A stretch of DNA of 64,000 nucleotides from Marinobacter lipolyticus SM19 (GCF_000397065.2 NZ_KE007306.1:1277012-1341011), one strand, 5' to 3'; shown: positions 44,747 to 54,908, counted from the stretch's first letter. Program-made: numbers and translations. Notes: a model not told the origin generated them from the letters alone.

Positions 44747-46759
44747 TTGAGCCTCAAGCGCCAGCTGTTCGTCGCCAGCCTGCTGATGCTGATGATTCCA
44801 TGGGCGGGTCTGCAATTTGTGCTGGAGCTGGATGGAGCCCTGAGGGAGCAGGCGGCAGAGCAGTTGCAGGAACAGGCCAAACGGATGGCGGATACCGCTG
44901 GTGACCTGCTGATTGGCAACACAGCGGTGCCATCGGGCACCCCGGTCATATACGCTCACCCGGTCAACCAGCCGCCCCGCATGGACGGTTATGGCTACGA
45001 CTGGCCCGGGTATAACGAAGAGCTTTCGCAACAGCAGTGGCAGGACCGGTCGGACACAACCACCGCGTCTGTCCTGCGCTGGCAAGCCGCAACCGATCAA
45101 CGGTACCTGTACCTGCTGGTTCGGGTCGAGCATCCTGGCATTCGTTACTTCAACCCCGGCTCGCCCGACCAGCCACACGACCGCCTGCGCCTGATTATGC
45201 TCGAAGGCGCCAACCAAACCGAACGCGTCATCCGGACACCGGCTCCCGGACGCGTCAATGCCATCACAACCGGGCCCGAGCCTGACAATGATTTCCGCAT
45301 TACCGGCTACTGGGAAAGTGTGGAGAACGGCTACCAGCTGGAGCTTAAACTGCCGCTACCAGCGCGAGGCAGCCGCCTCGGGCTGGTAGCCGAGTGGTCA
45401 GGCGGGAACGGTATTGATTCCGCCGGCACAGCCACCCTTCCGCCACCGGCACTGGTAACCCGTTTACCGCAGCTGGAACAACAACTCTCCAGCCAGATGG
45501 CCAGCGGCCAACATCTTCGGGTTCTGGAACCTGAAGGCTGGGTCATTGCCCGCCAGGCGCTGGCAAATAAACACGATCGGCCGGAGTTTGACTCCCTTAG
45601 CCCACTGGAGGTGGTGGAGCAGATTGCACTCAACGGCCTCAGAGCACTGGTGCGATTCTATCAACCGAACCCAAAGCCCGTTGACGAAACCTCCATCCGC
45701 CCTGATCCCACTACCCTTCCCGAAAGTGGTCTGGTGCGTCATCAGGATGGCAAAAGCTTCCTGATGGTGACACATCCGGTGTTCAGCGGCCGCATCCTGG
45801 TTCTTGAGCAATCGCTGGATCAGTTGCTGTCGCTGGCCGGCAATACCCTGGGCTCGGTGATCGCACGCAGTACCTTGTTGGTGGTGGGGCTGATGCTGGT
45901 TCTGCTGGGTTATATCAGTTGGCTGTCCTGGCGGATCACCCGACTGCAGCGGGCAGTCAGTGCCAGTGTCGACGACGATGGACGTATCATCGGTACGTTG
46001 CCGGATACACGCGCTCGCGACGAGCTGGGGCAGCTGCACCAGCACTTTGGCCAGATGGTCGACCGACTGCACGGTTATAACGAATACCTGGAAAGCTTTT
46101 CCCGCCGCCTTTCCCACGAGCTGAAAACGCCGGTGGCGGTAGTGCGCTCGTCCCTGGAGAATCTGCGCCACGCAGAATCCGACAGTGAACGCACCAGTTA
46201 CATCGAGCGGGCCGCTGCGGCCACTGACAGGCTCAGCCAGATTCTGAACGGCATGAGCGAAGCCGCCAGGCTGGAACAGAGTTTCGACCACGCCGAGAAG
46301 GAACGCTTCGATCTGGCAGCGGTGATGGATCAGACAACCCGCGCCTATCAGCAACTGGATGCGGATCACCGGATTGTCTACAGGGGGCCTGCCGAGGGCT
46401 GCCTCCTGCACGGTTCACCGGAGCTGATCGTCCAGTTGCTGGACAAGCTGGTGGATAACGCCCGGGACTTCACCGCCACTGGCGATCGGATCGAACTCCG
46501 CCTTTCAGCAAAGAGCAAGAGTGCTGAACTGGGCGTGTTCAATCAGGGACCACCGCTGCCGGAGCACCTGAGCTCCGATATTTTCAACCCGTTTGTATCC
46601 ATACGAAAAGGCACCCAGGAAGGACACCTGGGACAGGGTTTGCTGATCGTGAAGCTGATTGCCGAACACCATGGCGGGTCGGTAACCGCGAGCAATGAGG
46701 CCAACGGTGTGCTGTTCACCGTCAGCCTGCCCAGGCAGGCCCCGGTGTCCGGTCAGTGA
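44747..46759 (+). CDS. pdsS: Dedicated sortase system histidine kinase
   Basis: 670 residues from a TTG start. Membrane segment at about 8-24, a large periplasmic region to about 375, a second membrane segment at about 378-400 (LLVVGLMLVLLGYISWLSW), HAMP, HisKA with His457 (RRLSHELKTPVAVVRS) and HATPase_c (VQLLDKLVDNARDF; GQGLLIVKLIAEHHGG). The periplasmic part is unlike the Cache/CHASE sensors at 27-32 kb and fits the specific family of kinases in this sortase system. Only 3 bases follow the regulator stop. No clean ribosome site is visible for the TTG, but no better start exists before residue 22. Confidence 0.85.
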   Translation: MSLKRQLFVASLLMLMIPWAGLQFVLELDGALREQAAEQLQEQAKRMADTAGDLLIGNTAVPSGTPVIYAHPVNQPPRMDGYGYDWPGYNEELSQQQWQDRSDTTTASVLRWQAATDQRYLYLLVRVEHPGIRYFNPGSPDQPHDRLRLIMLEGANQTERVIRTPAPGRVNAITTGPEPDNDFRITGYWESVENGYQLELKLPLPARGSRLGLVAEWSGGNGIDSAGTATLPPPALVTRLPQLEQQLSSQMASGQHLRVLEPEGWVIARQALANKHDRPEFDSLSPLEVVEQIALNGLRALVRFYQPNPKPVDETSIRPDPTTLPESGLVRHQDGKSFLMVTHPVFSGRILVLEQSLDQLLSLAGNTLGSVIARSTLLVVGLMLVLLGYISWLSWRITRLQRAVSASVDDDGRIIGTLPDTRARDELGQLHQHFGQMVDRLHGYNEYLESFSRRLSHELKTPVAVVRSSLENLRHAESDSERTSYIERAAAATDRLSQILNGMSEAARLEQSFDHAEKERFDLAAVMDQTTRAYQQLDADHRIVYRGPAEGCLLHGSPELIVQLLDKLVDNARDFTATGDRIELRLSAKSKSAELGVFNQGPPLPEHLSSDIFNPFVSIRKGTQEGHLGQGLLIVKLIAEHHGGSVTASNEANGVLFTVSLPRQAPVSGQ

Positions 46760-46875
46760 GCGACTTTCAGACGATGCAGGCAAGCCTCTGGTCGTATTTC
46801 CCTGCGATCCACTTTCCCCTAACCTTGTGACCTGTCCAGGATTCAAGCCATCTGACACCGTGGAGACCAACCAGC

Positions 46876-48186
46876 GTGGGATCAAGTCTTTCAGCCCTTG
46901 CCATTCACCCGTTACGGGATGATCTGTATGACGAGCTGCATTCCCGCCCCTTCCAGGTACTGCCAACGCCTGCCCGGGTAACCCACATAGCCGTCCTCAC
47001 CACACCCGAGGAACGCGACTCTCAGTTCCAGCATCTACAGGAGCTGCATCGCCTGCTGGGCCACCCGGAGCCCGACCAGGAAGTCAGTTGCTTCGAGAAA
47101 ACCTTTGGCAACCTCCGCGTGCGGCGCGAGATGCATATGGAATTTGCGTCCTACACCTTCATCAACCTTGATCCGGCGGAGACTGGCGCGCCCTTCGCAG
47201 AAACCGGCATCAGCCTGCTTCCCGACGGTTGGCTGGATAAGCTGACAGGTACCGTCATTGCCGCGTTTCATATTCATCTGCAGACCCAGGCCGGGCAGGG
47301 GATGGAAGACCTGGATTATGTCCGCCAACACTTTGAAGGGCTTCGGTTAGTGGGCAGTAGCCCCCAGGAAGGCGCGGCCCGGGTATGGGGCACATTTCAG
47401 CTCCACAGTGACGGTTTTGGCCGTTTCATGGTGATGAACCACCACATGTCTGACAGTCAGCTCGGTCGCCTGACCCAGCGCCTGATGGAAATCGAAACCT
47501 ATCGGCTGATGTCACTACTGGCGTTGCCGCTGGCCAGGGAGACCTCCCCGACCCTCAACGAGATGGACCAGAAACTGGCGGTGATCACCCAGTCCCTGGC
47601 GGACAATGATGACGTGGACGAGCCCGCACTGCTGGCCGAACTGACGGCCATAGCAGCACGAATCGAGGCCTTCAGGGCGCACTCCACTTTCCGCTTCTCG
47701 GCAACCCGGGCTTACCACCGGCTGGTACTGGCAAGGCTGGAAGCGCTCCGCGAAGATGAACTGTCCGGACATCTGACCATTACCGAGTTCATGACCCGGC
47801 GACTGACCCCGGCGGTGAAAACCTGCGAAGCGGTGAGCGAGAGACTGGAAGACCTGTCCCGACGGGTCGACCGTGCCTCGGATATGATGCGCACTCGGGT
47901 GGAGCTGGCGATCCAGAGCCAGAACCAGCAGCTACTGAGTTCCATGGACCGGCGCTCCAAGATCCAGCTGATGATGCAGCACACCGTGGAAGGCTTCTCG
48001 GTGGTCGCGATCACCTACTACCTGATTGGTCTGCTCAAGCTGGGGCTGGAATCCATGTACGACTCCGGATTCGATCTCAACAAGTCACTGATACTGGGGA
48101 TTGCCATTCCCACAGTGATGGCACTGGTGTACCTGGGTGTTCGGACGGTACACCATCGTTTTATTCGCATGGCAAAAGGGCAGTAA
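46876..48186 (+). CDS. DUF3422 family membrane protein
   Basis: 436 residues from a GTG. The start LAIHPLRDDLYDELHSRPFQ and the central NHHMSDSQLGRLTQRLMEIE are DUF3422 landmarks. A coiled-coil-like helical region at about 250-360 leads to two membrane helices (VEGFSVVAITYYLIGLLKLG and ILGIAIPTVMALVYLGVR) at about 375-425, so most of the protein faces the cytoplasm. No known function. The ATPase gene on the other strand converges, 16 bases away. Confidence 0.82.
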   Translation: MGSSLSALAIHPLRDDLYDELHSRPFQVLPTPARVTHIAVLTTPEERDSQFQHLQELHRLLGHPEPDQEVSCFEKTFGNLRVRREMHMEFASYTFINLDPAETGAPFAETGISLLPDGWLDKLTGTVIAAFHIHLQTQAGQGMEDLDYVRQHFEGLRLVGSSPQEGAARVWGTFQLHSDGFGRFMVMNHHMSDSQLGRLTQRLMEIETYRLMSLLALPLARETSPTLNEMDQKLAVITQSLADNDDVDEPALLAELTAIAARIEAFRAHSTFRFSATRAYHRLVLARLEALREDELSGHLTITEFMTRRLTPAVKTCEAVSERLEDLSRRVDRASDMMRTRVELAIQSQNQQLLSSMDRRSKIQLMMQHTVEGFSVVAITYYLIGLLKLGLESMYDSGFDLNKSLILGIAIPTVMALVYLGVRTVHHRFIRMAKGQ

Positions 48187-48202
48187 CCGACACCCTGTGT
48201 AG

Positions 48203-48985
48203 TTAGTGGTCTGACTTGTCGCCTGCGGCAAATTGCCGATAGAACTGCTGCGCGGTCCGTCCATTGCGTACCCCCTTGGCGGTGGCGAAGCGGATCGCCT
48301 CCCGGTGCAGGGCATCCCGGTCAGTCACTTGCGGGAACAGGGCGTCCACCGCCTGCAAATAAACATCCTGGGAAAACGGATAGAACGACAGCTGCAACCC
48401 GAACCGGTCCGCCAGCGAGACCTGTTCTTCGATGGCTTCCGCCGGATGCAGCTCGCCATCGTGCATCTCACTTTTCAGGTTGTCAGACATGAACTCGGGC
48501 ATCAGGTGTCGGCGGTTGGAAGTGGCATAAACCCGCACGTTTTCCGGCGGCAGCTCCAGTGAGCCCTCAAGCACGCTCTTGAGAGCCTTGTAGCCGGATT
48601 CACCCACATCAAACGACAGGTCATCGCAGAAAATCACAAAGCGGTATGGCAGGGCACATATATCATCCACAATCTCCGGCAGGTTCACCAGGTCGTCCTT
48701 GTCGACCTCGATCATCCGCAACCCCCGGTCCTGATAACGGTTCAGCAGCGCCTTGATCAGCGACGACTTGCCGGTACCCCTGGAGCCCCAGAGCAACGCA
48801 TTGTTGGACGGCTCTCCGGCGAGGAAACGCTCGGTGTTTCGCGCCAGCGCCTGTTGCTGGTGATCGATACCGGTCAGCGCCTGCCACTGTATCGGATCCA
48901 GCCTCCGGATAATCCTGAGGCCGGATCTGTGGCGACGCCAGACCGCTGCCGGGGTCGTCGCCCAATCAATCGTTGCTGTCTTCAT
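48203..48985 (-). CDS. DUF815-type ATP-binding protein
   Basis: 260 residues (an ATG one codon upstream gives 261). AAA+-like: Walker A LLWGSRGTGKSSLIKALL (about 64-81), Walker B VIFCDDLSFD (about 118-127), sensor 1 VYATSNRRHLMPEF (about 152-165). DUF815 proteins are AAA ATPases of unknown client; the conserved GE motif in SLADRFGLQLSFYPF follows. It is convergent with the DUF3422 gene and divergent from mgsA. Confidence 0.85.
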   Translation of the reverse strand: MKTATIDWATTPAAVWRRHRSGLRIIRRLDPIQWQALTGIDHQQQALARNTERFLAGEPSNNALLWGSRGTGKSSLIKALLNRYQDRGLRMIEVDKDDLVNLPEIVDDICALPYRFVIFCDDLSFDVGESGYKALKSVLEGSLELPPENVRVYATSNRRHLMPEFMSDNLKSEMHDGELHPAEAIEEQVSLADRFGLQLSFYPFSQDVYLQAVDALFPQVTDRDALHREAIRFATAKGVRNGRTAQQFYRQFAAGDKSDH

Positions 48986-49070
48986 CACACCTCTGTCCTA
49001 TTCCGCCGGTCGCCAGGTTATGAAACACTGGCAAACAGATTGATCCCACATCAAGGAGACTTTACCGCAA

Positions 49071-49511
49071 ATGGCCGTGAAATCCGTTGCCCTGGTGGCA
49101 CACGACAACAAGAAGAAGGAACTGGTGGACTGGGTATCAGAGAACCAGACCCGCTTCGCGCAACTGTCCCTGTATGCCACCGGCACCACCGGCCGGTTAC
49201 TGGGAGAAAACCTGGAGCGCGACGACATCCACTGCCTTCTCAGCGGCCCCCTCGGCGGAGACCAACAGATCGGAGCAAAGATCGCCGAGGGTGAGATCGA
49301 CCTGCTGGTCTTTTTCTGGGACCCCCTGGAACCCCAGCCCCACGATCCGGACATCAAGGCGCTGTTGCGCATCGCTGCTCTGTGGAACATTCCGGTGGCC
49401 TGCAACCGCGCCACCGCGGAGTTCATCCTGACGTCGGCCTATATGACCGACGACCAGCACCGTCCACGCAAGCCGGATTTCTCGGACTACACCGGTCGCA
49501 AGGTCAGCTGA
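49071..49511 (+). CDS. mgsA: Methylglyoxal synthase
   Basis: 146 residues (E. coli MgsA 152). Makes methylglyoxal and phosphate from dihydroxyacetone phosphate, a glycolysis bypass under phosphate limitation. Family blocks: VALVAHDNKKKELVDWV at the N terminus, TGTTGRLL, SGPLGGDQQIGAKIAEGEID and FFWDPLEPQPHDPDIKALLR with catalytic Asp residues, ending IPVACNRATAEFILTS. AAGGAG lies 12 bases upstream, rather far. The 3' end overlaps the convergent spermidine synthase-like gene by 8 bases. Confidence 0.95.
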   Translation: MAVKSVALVAHDNKKKELVDWVSENQTRFAQLSLYATGTTGRLLGENLERDDIHCLLSGPLGGDQQIGAKIAEGEIDLLVFFWDPLEPQPHDPDIKALLRIAALWNIPVACNRATAEFILTSAYMTDDQHRPRKPDFSDYTGRKVS

Positions 49512-50229
49512 CCAGTTTCCGGGCCAGGAACACCGTGTTGGTCGATTCCCGGTTCTGGAACGGATTGAAGAACGACACCACCCGGGCGTCCACATCGGTA
49601 AACAGAGTTCGCAAGGTGGCCATGAACTCCTCATCCGGCGGGTCATTGGACCACATGGCGAACACCCCGCCCGGGCGCAGGTGGACCGCCATTTTTCCAA
49701 GACTGTCTTCAGTGTAGAAACTGGCGTTGGAGTCGTGCAGAAGCGCTCGTGGTGAATGATCGATGTCCAGCAAGATGGCATCGAACAGCTTGCCCGGCTG
49801 CTCGGGGTCAAACCCCGACTCGGATACCGCCAGATCAAAGAAGCTGCCGTGAACATAACGACAGCGATCATCGGCGTTAAGCACCTTGCCCAGGGGCACT
49901 TTTCCCTGTTCGTGCCAGCGGATGACAGTATCCAGTGCATCGACTACCAGCAGTTCCTCTACCCGATCGTGCCGGAGCGCGGCTTCTGCGGTGTAACCCA
50001 GGCCCAGTCCGCCAACCACCACCTTCAGCGCCTGTCCATCGGTCATCTCCAGCCCCAGGTCCGCCAGGGCCACCTCTGCGTCCACGAACATGCTGGACAT
50101 CAGGAATTCATCGCCCAGTTTCACTTCATAGATATCCCGCTCGCCCAGCGCGGGAATCCGCCGTCGCCGAAGGGTTATCTCCCCCAGCAGTGACGGTTGG
50201 CTGTCGATTTCTTCAAACAATAGACCCAT
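49504..50229 (-). CDS. Spermidine synthase-like protein (polyamine aminopropyltransferase fold)
   Basis: 241 residues from the Met at 50229, which has GGAAG 6 bases upstream; the frame opens at 50292. Rossmann methyltransferase-like core: VVVGGLGLGYTAEAAL (SAM or dcSAM-binding motif), LLVVDALDTVIRWHEQG, and LLDIDHSPRALLHDSNASFY. The aspartates of the spermidine synthase catalytic loop are not clearly conserved, so it may be a spermidine synthase-like protein of different or unknown substrate. Confidence 0.75.
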   Translation of the reverse strand: MGLLFEEIDSQPSLLGEITLRRRRIPALGERDIYEVKLGDEFLMSSMFVDAEVALADLGLEMTDGQALKVVVGGLGLGYTAEAALRHDRVEELLVVDALDTVIRWHEQGKVPLGKVLNADDRCRYVHGSFFDLAVSESGFDPEQPGKLFDAILLDIDHSPRALLHDSNASFYTEDSLGKMAVHLRPGGVFAMWSNDPPDEEFMATLRTLFTDVDARVVSFFNPFQNRESTNTVFLARKLVS

Positions 50230-50350
50230 GCGCAGCTTCCAATAGGTATGCAAAGTCACCATGCTAACACTGGATGCTGCAAAAGCGGGCACCTTGACGC
50301 CAACGCGTCTACACTACCTATTCGGTATATAAAGGATTTTAAGCGACCTG

Positions 50351-53260
50351 ATGAGCGTCTTTTCCTCTCCGCTCCGCCAACTACTCAGGGCCGGATATCC
50401 GCTGTTGTGTGGTGTATTGCTGGCGCTCGCCGTGGTTGTCCCTGCCTGGGGAAAGCAATCATCCCCGATAACCATCGGCATTGTCTCAGATAACCAACCG
50501 TACTCCACCATTTCCGGTCGTGACGCATCCGGCTTTTCCATTGATGTTCTCAGGGAAGTGGAGCGTCATTCCAACCTTACCTTCGAGTTCCGTGCCGGAA
50601 GCTGGCCGGAAATCTATTCAGCTTTCCTGAACGGCGAACTGGATGCCATCGACAGTATCTCGTTCAGTAAAGAGCGGGCAAAAGACATCCTGTTCACCCA
50701 GCCTTACCACGTCCGCCAGACCTACCTGATGCATGACACGGAAAGGCCTATTGACCCGGTCAGTTCCCTGGAAGAGCTGAAGTCCTTGCAAGTCGGCGTG
50801 GTCAGGGATGTCTACTACCGGGACCTTCTGCTGGACAATGGGGTCACCGTAAAAACCTATGATTCACTGTCCAGCCAGATACGGGCTCTGGCTTTCGGCT
50901 GGGTAGACGTCATTATCGGGCCAGAGCTGACGCTGAAGTACTACGCCAATCAGGCTGGCTTCCGCTTTCTGGATTTCGCGGGCCCTGCCCCCCTCGGCGC
51001 CATGTCCCAGGAAGACTTTCGCATCGGTGTCCTGAAATCCAACCGGACGCTGTTCGAAAAAATCCGGACGGGTCTGGACGCCGTCCCACAAGAGCATATC
51101 GAGATGCTGCTGGAACGCTGGCAGGAGTATGGCGGCGCCCGCATCACAGAAACCCGTGGATTCAGCCTGAGCACCGCTGAACAGCAGTATATCCAGCAGA
51201 CGGGCCCGGTGCGCGTTGGCATCATGCACGAATACGCCCCATTCAGCTTCGAGGATGGGGGGCAATTGCAGGGACTGAGCGTGGATGTGCTTAACCGCAT
51301 TGCCGACCTGACCGGCTTGCAGATCATTCCCGTCGGCGGGCAGTGGTCAGATCTTTTTGAGATGTTCCGCAACGACGAAATCGACGTCATGGCCAATATG
51401 TCATTCAATGCCAGACGGAAGACATTTACGCGCTTTACCGAGCCTTATCACGTCATTCCTAATGTGGCCTTTACTCTCAACAACAACCTTTTCTTTGAAA
51501 GCCTCGAGGAGCTGGACGGCCTCACCGTTGCTGTGGGTTCCGGCATTTACTATGAATCGGCGATTAAAGACCGGCTTGGTGATCAGGTCCACACCTTCGC
51601 CTCTCAACAGGCCATGTTCAAGTCACTGGCCGACGGTAGTGTAGATGTGGTTTTCGCGGCCCTACCCAACGGTAACTACTGGGTACGGGAACTGGGTATT
51701 ACCGGTGTCCGCATTGCCGGTGAACTGTCTCCCAGCAATACGCCGGGCGAGGACCTTCGCTTCGGTGTCCGCCCAGCGCTGGCTCCCCTGGCATCTATAA
51801 TGGACACCGCTCTTGCAGCTATCAGTCCTACCGAGATGCGAATCATTGAAGATCGCTGGCTCGGCGCTTCCTTCAACACGCCGGATACCAAACCACCTGT
51901 TACTTTCTCTGACCAGGAGCGAGCCTGGCTGGAACAGCGTGATCAACGTCTGACCCTGTGCGTTGACCCGGACTGGATGCCTCTGGAGGGGGTTAATCAC
52001 CGGGGCCAACATACCGGGGTGTCAGCTGAGGCATTCAGCCTGTTCGCGGAACGTTCCAATATCCGCTTCGAAGTTTTACCGAATGCCAGCTGGCAGAAAG
52101 CCATTCAGGCGGTCAAGGAACGTCGCTGTGACCTGTTACCCATGGCCATGAAAACCCCACAAAAGGCCGAATTCCTCGATTTTACAGTGCCTTACCTGAA
52201 AATCCCCAACGTGGTGATTGGCAGGATTGAGGCGCCATTTATGGAAAGACTGAAAGACCTTGACGGTATGCGACTGGGCGTGGTGGCGGACTATGCTTTT
52301 ACCGAGTTGCTGAAGCAACGGCAACCAGGCATCCAGCTGGTGGACATTCCCAATGAGAGAACAGGACTACGCATGCTGCAACAGGGAGAACTGGATGGCA
52401 GCATTGCGACACTGGCCACAGCCAGCCATCATATGCAGGCCATGGGGCTCGCGGATCTGAAGGTCATCGGACGCATACCCTCCGACTGGTTCCTATCGGT
52501 TGCAACCCGCAACGATGAACCCATTCTGCTGGGTATTATGCAAAAGCTGGTGGCCAGCCTGAATACCGAGGAAAAACGACAGCTGGACAGCCAGTGGCGA
52601 AAGGTCCAGCTGGAACAAACGGTGGACTATACTCTGCTGTGGCAACTGGTACTGATCGCAACCATCATCCTGAGCCTGCTGTTCTACTGGAATCGAAAGC
52701 TCGGACGCCTGAACCGGAAACTTGCAATCGCCAATGCCACCCTGCAGCATCTGAGCGTCACGGACGATCTGACGCAGCTGGGCAATCGCAGTTACTTTGA
52801 TCGTGAGTTCAACCTGAGTTTCCAGTGGTGCCAGCGCCACCGAGCAGGCTTTGCTGTGGCCATGGTGGATGCCGATCACTTCAAGAGGATCAATGACACC
52901 TATGGTCATGAAGCTGGCGATCTGTGCCTGAAAGCACTGGCTGACAGCATGCGCGCCCATTTCCGGCGTGATACCGACCGGATTGCCCGCTTTGGCGGCG
53001 AAGAGTTTGTCATCTTCACCACCTATCAGGACCAGGGCGACATGATCAAACGGCTCGACGACTTCCGCGCAGCGATCGGCCACAGCCTTAACGTCAGTGA
53101 CAACCCGGATATCCAGCTCACCATTAGTATCGGGCTTGCCATTGGCATTCCCGGCACCACGATCGAGCCGGACGAATTCCTCCGCCAGGCGGATCAGGCT
53201 CTGTATCTTGCCAAACAAAATGGTCGGAACCGCCTGGAGGTCAAAACGGTCTCACAGTAG
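50351..53260 (+). CDS. Diguanylate cyclase with three tandem periplasmic substrate-binding domains
   Basis: 969 residues. Signal/anchor helix at about 15-36. Three SBP_bac_3 (amino-acid-binding) domains in a row: opening ITIGIVSDNQPYSTI at about 37, VRVGIMHEYAPFSFE at about 285 and LTLCVDPDWMPLEGV at about 533. A membrane helix at about 762-780 (WQLVLIATIILSLLFYW) leads to a GGDEF domain with GGEEF at 882-886 and an intact RxxD inhibitory site, RDTD. It should link binding of extracellular solutes to c-di-GMP synthesis. Tandem triplication is uncommon; the three SBP domains differ clearly, so they likely bind different ligands or cooperate. Confidence 0.88.
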   Translation: MSVFSSPLRQLLRAGYPLLCGVLLALAVVVPAWGKQSSPITIGIVSDNQPYSTISGRDASGFSIDVLREVERHSNLTFEFRAGSWPEIYSAFLNGELDAIDSISFSKERAKDILFTQPYHVRQTYLMHDTERPIDPVSSLEELKSLQVGVVRDVYYRDLLLDNGVTVKTYDSLSSQIRALAFGWVDVIIGPELTLKYYANQAGFRFLDFAGPAPLGAMSQEDFRIGVLKSNRTLFEKIRTGLDAVPQEHIEMLLERWQEYGGARITETRGFSLSTAEQQYIQQTGPVRVGIMHEYAPFSFEDGGQLQGLSVDVLNRIADLTGLQIIPVGGQWSDLFEMFRNDEIDVMANMSFNARRKTFTRFTEPYHVIPNVAFTLNNNLFFESLEELDGLTVAVGSGIYYESAIKDRLGDQVHTFASQQAMFKSLADGSVDVVFAALPNGNYWVRELGITGVRIAGELSPSNTPGEDLRFGVRPALAPLASIMDTALAAISPTEMRIIEDRWLGASFNTPDTKPPVTFSDQERAWLEQRDQRLTLCVDPDWMPLEGVNHRGQHTGVSAEAFSLFAERSNIRFEVLPNASWQKAIQAVKERRCDLLPMAMKTPQKAEFLDFTVPYLKIPNVVIGRIEAPFMERLKDLDGMRLGVVADYAFTELLKQRQPGIQLVDIPNERTGLRMLQQGELDGSIATLATASHHMQAMGLADLKVIGRIPSDWFLSVATRNDEPILLGIMQKLVASLNTEEKRQLDSQWRKVQLEQTVDYTLLWQLVLIATIILSLLFYWNRKLGRLNRKLAIANATLQHLSVTDDLTQLGNRSYFDREFNLSFQWCQRHRAGFAVAMVDADHFKRINDTYGHEAGDLCLKALADSMRAHFRRDTDRIARFGGEEFVIFTTYQDQGDMIKRLDDFRAAIGHSLNVSDNPDIQLTISIGLAIGIPGTTIEPDEFLRQADQALYLAKQNGRNRLEVKTVSQ

Positions 53261-53299
53261 TCGTCAAATCTTTCAGGAAACAATCACAAGGAGAAACCC

Positions 53300-54271
53300 A
53301 TGGCGAACATCTATCAAGACAATTCTCTATCGATCGGCAACACCCCACTGGTCAAACTCAACCGGGTCAGCGACGGCGCCACCATCTGGGCCAAAATTGA
53401 AGGGCGCAACCCGGCGTATTCCGTGAAATGCCGCATTGGCGCCGCGATGATCTGGGATGCCGAAAAGCGGGGCGTGCTGAAACCAGGTATCACTATCGTC
53501 GAGCCCACCAGCGGCAATACCGGTATCGCCCTGGCCTTTGTCGCAGCCGCCCGGGGTTATAAGCTGATCCTGACCATGCCATCGTCGATGAGTCTGGAAC
53601 GTCGCAAGGTGCTCAAGGCCCTTGGTGCCGAGCTGGTGCTGACCGAACCGGCCAAGGGTATGCCGGGCGCCATCGCCCGGGCCGAGGAAATCGTGGCCTC
53701 CGATCCCCAGCACCATTTCATGCCCCAGCAATTTGATAACCCGGCCAACCCCCGCATTCACGAGGACACCACTGGCCCGGAAATCTGGGACGACACCGAT
53801 GGCGCCGTTGATATTTTCGTTGCCGGTGTCGGCACTGGCGGCACACTCACCGGGGTGTCACGGTACATCAAGAACACCAAGGGCAAGGCCATCACCTCCG
53901 TCGCCGTTGAGCCCACCGACTCCCCAATCATTACCCAAGTGATGGCGGGTGAGGATCCGAAACCGTCCCCTCACAAAATTCAGGGCATCGGCGCCGGCTT
54001 TGTGCCCAAAAACCTCGATCTGAGCCTGGTCGACCAAGTGGAAAAAGTGAGTAACGACGAAGCCATTGCCATGGCACACCGACTGATACAGGAAGAGGGG
54101 ATTCTGTGCGGAATTTCCTGTGGCGCGGCCGTGGTCGCAGCAATACGAGTCAGTAAACAACCCGAGAACAAAGGCAAGAATATTGTGGTGGTGCTTCCGG
54201 ATTCCGCCGAGCGCTATCTGTCGTCTGCGTTGTTTGCGGATCGGTTTGGCGAGCAGGAGAACGTTCAGTAA
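53300..54271 (+). CDS. cysK: Cysteine synthase A
   Basis: 323 residues, PLP-dependent O-acetylserine (thiol)-lyase. The PLP lysine is Lys43 in [13 protein letters not shown]; the substrate loop is [12 protein letters not shown] (about 70-81); [16 protein letters not shown] binds the PLP phosphate (about 179-194); [15 protein letters not shown] is near the end. It makes cysteine from O-acetylserine and sulfide. A good AAGGAG precedes the ATG. Confidence 0.95.
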   Translation: MANIYQDNSLSIGNTPLVKLNRVSDGATIWAKIEGRNPAYSVKCRIGAAMIWDAEKRGVLKPGITIVEPTSGNTGIALAFVAAARGYKLILTMPSSMSLERRKVLKALGAELVLTEPAKGMPGAIARAEEIVASDPQHHFMPQQFDNPANPRIHEDTTGPEIWDDTDGAVDIFVAGVGTGGTLTGVSRYIKNTKGKAITSVAVEPTDSPIITQVMAGEDPKPSPHKIQGIGAGFVPKNLDLSLVDQVEKVSNDEAIAMAHRLIQEEGILCGISCGAAVVAAIRVSKQPENKGKNIVVVLPDSAERYLSSALFADRFGEQENVQ

Positions 54272-54282
54272 GGGTGCAAGAA

Positions 54283-54311
54283 CTGCCAGCGGGCTGCTGT
54301 CCCGCTGGCAG
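54283..54311. terminator. Hairpin after cysK
   Basis: CTGCCAGCGGG (54283-54293) and CCCGCTGGCAG (54301-54311) form a perfect 11-bp stem with a seven-base loop, between the convergent cysK and outer membrane protein genes. No T-run, so termination could be weak or Rho-assisted. Confidence 0.5.
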
Positions 54312-54329
54312 TACCAAGACTATCCAGTC

Positions 54330-54908
54330 CTAGAACTGGAACCGCATACCAACGCGAGCCGTATCAAATTCAGGGCCGTCATTGGTTACCTGACCATTGA
54401 AGTCGTCTTCATCAATATCCACATTGTAACGGTCGTACTCCGCAAACGCCGTTAGCTGTTCGGTCACACGGAAGTCCACACCGGCGCCCACGAATGGACT
54501 CACTTCGTCGTAGGTTTCACTTTCATCAAAGGCATCAACATCAAGTGCAGAAGCGAAGGCACCTGCCTTGGCGTAAACACCGAAGGTGTCCGTGACCGGA
54601 AGTCGACCGATCACACCCAGGCCGACACCCTTGAGCTTGGCCCGGACATCGTCATCACCGAAATTGCCAAAATCAATGTAGTCCGCCTCCAGAGCAAAAA
54701 ATTCATTGAACTGATAACCGAGAGAGGCGCCCAGCAGGTCGTTGTCGTCATCAAATTCACCACCGTGGGATTTATAACCACCGTAACTGCCGCTGATGAA
54801 GAAACCGGAATTGTCCCGGGCCGTGTTGTCCTGGGCCCAGACCGCCGGAGCAGCCAATACCGTTGTCGTCAGAACTGTGGCACATGCAAAACTGGCTTTG
54901 TAGTTCAT
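54330..54908 (-). CDS. Outer membrane beta-barrel protein (OmpA/Omp25-like small porin)
   Basis: 192 residues. Signal peptide MNYKASFACATVLTTTVLAA, cut near AVWAQD (residue 25). The rest has alternating hydrophobic strands ending in RVGMRFQF, the aromatic C-terminal signature recognised by the BAM complex, and it resembles eight-strand OmpA/OmpW/Omp25-like barrels (LGASLGYQFNEFFALEADYI; VGVIGR-like strands). I chose the Met that starts the signal peptide; the frame extends 40 codons upstream without support. Divergent or regulatory partners are not visible. Confidence 0.85.
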   Translation of the reverse strand: MNYKASFACATVLTTTVLAAPAVWAQDNTARDNSGFFISGSYGGYKSHGGEFDDDNDLLGASLGYQFNEFFALEADYIDFGNFGDDDVRAKLKGVGLGVIGRLPVTDTFGVYAKAGAFASALDVDAFDESETYDEVSPFVGAGVDFRVTEQLTAFAEYDRYNVDIDEDDFNGQVTNDGPEFDTARVGMRFQF

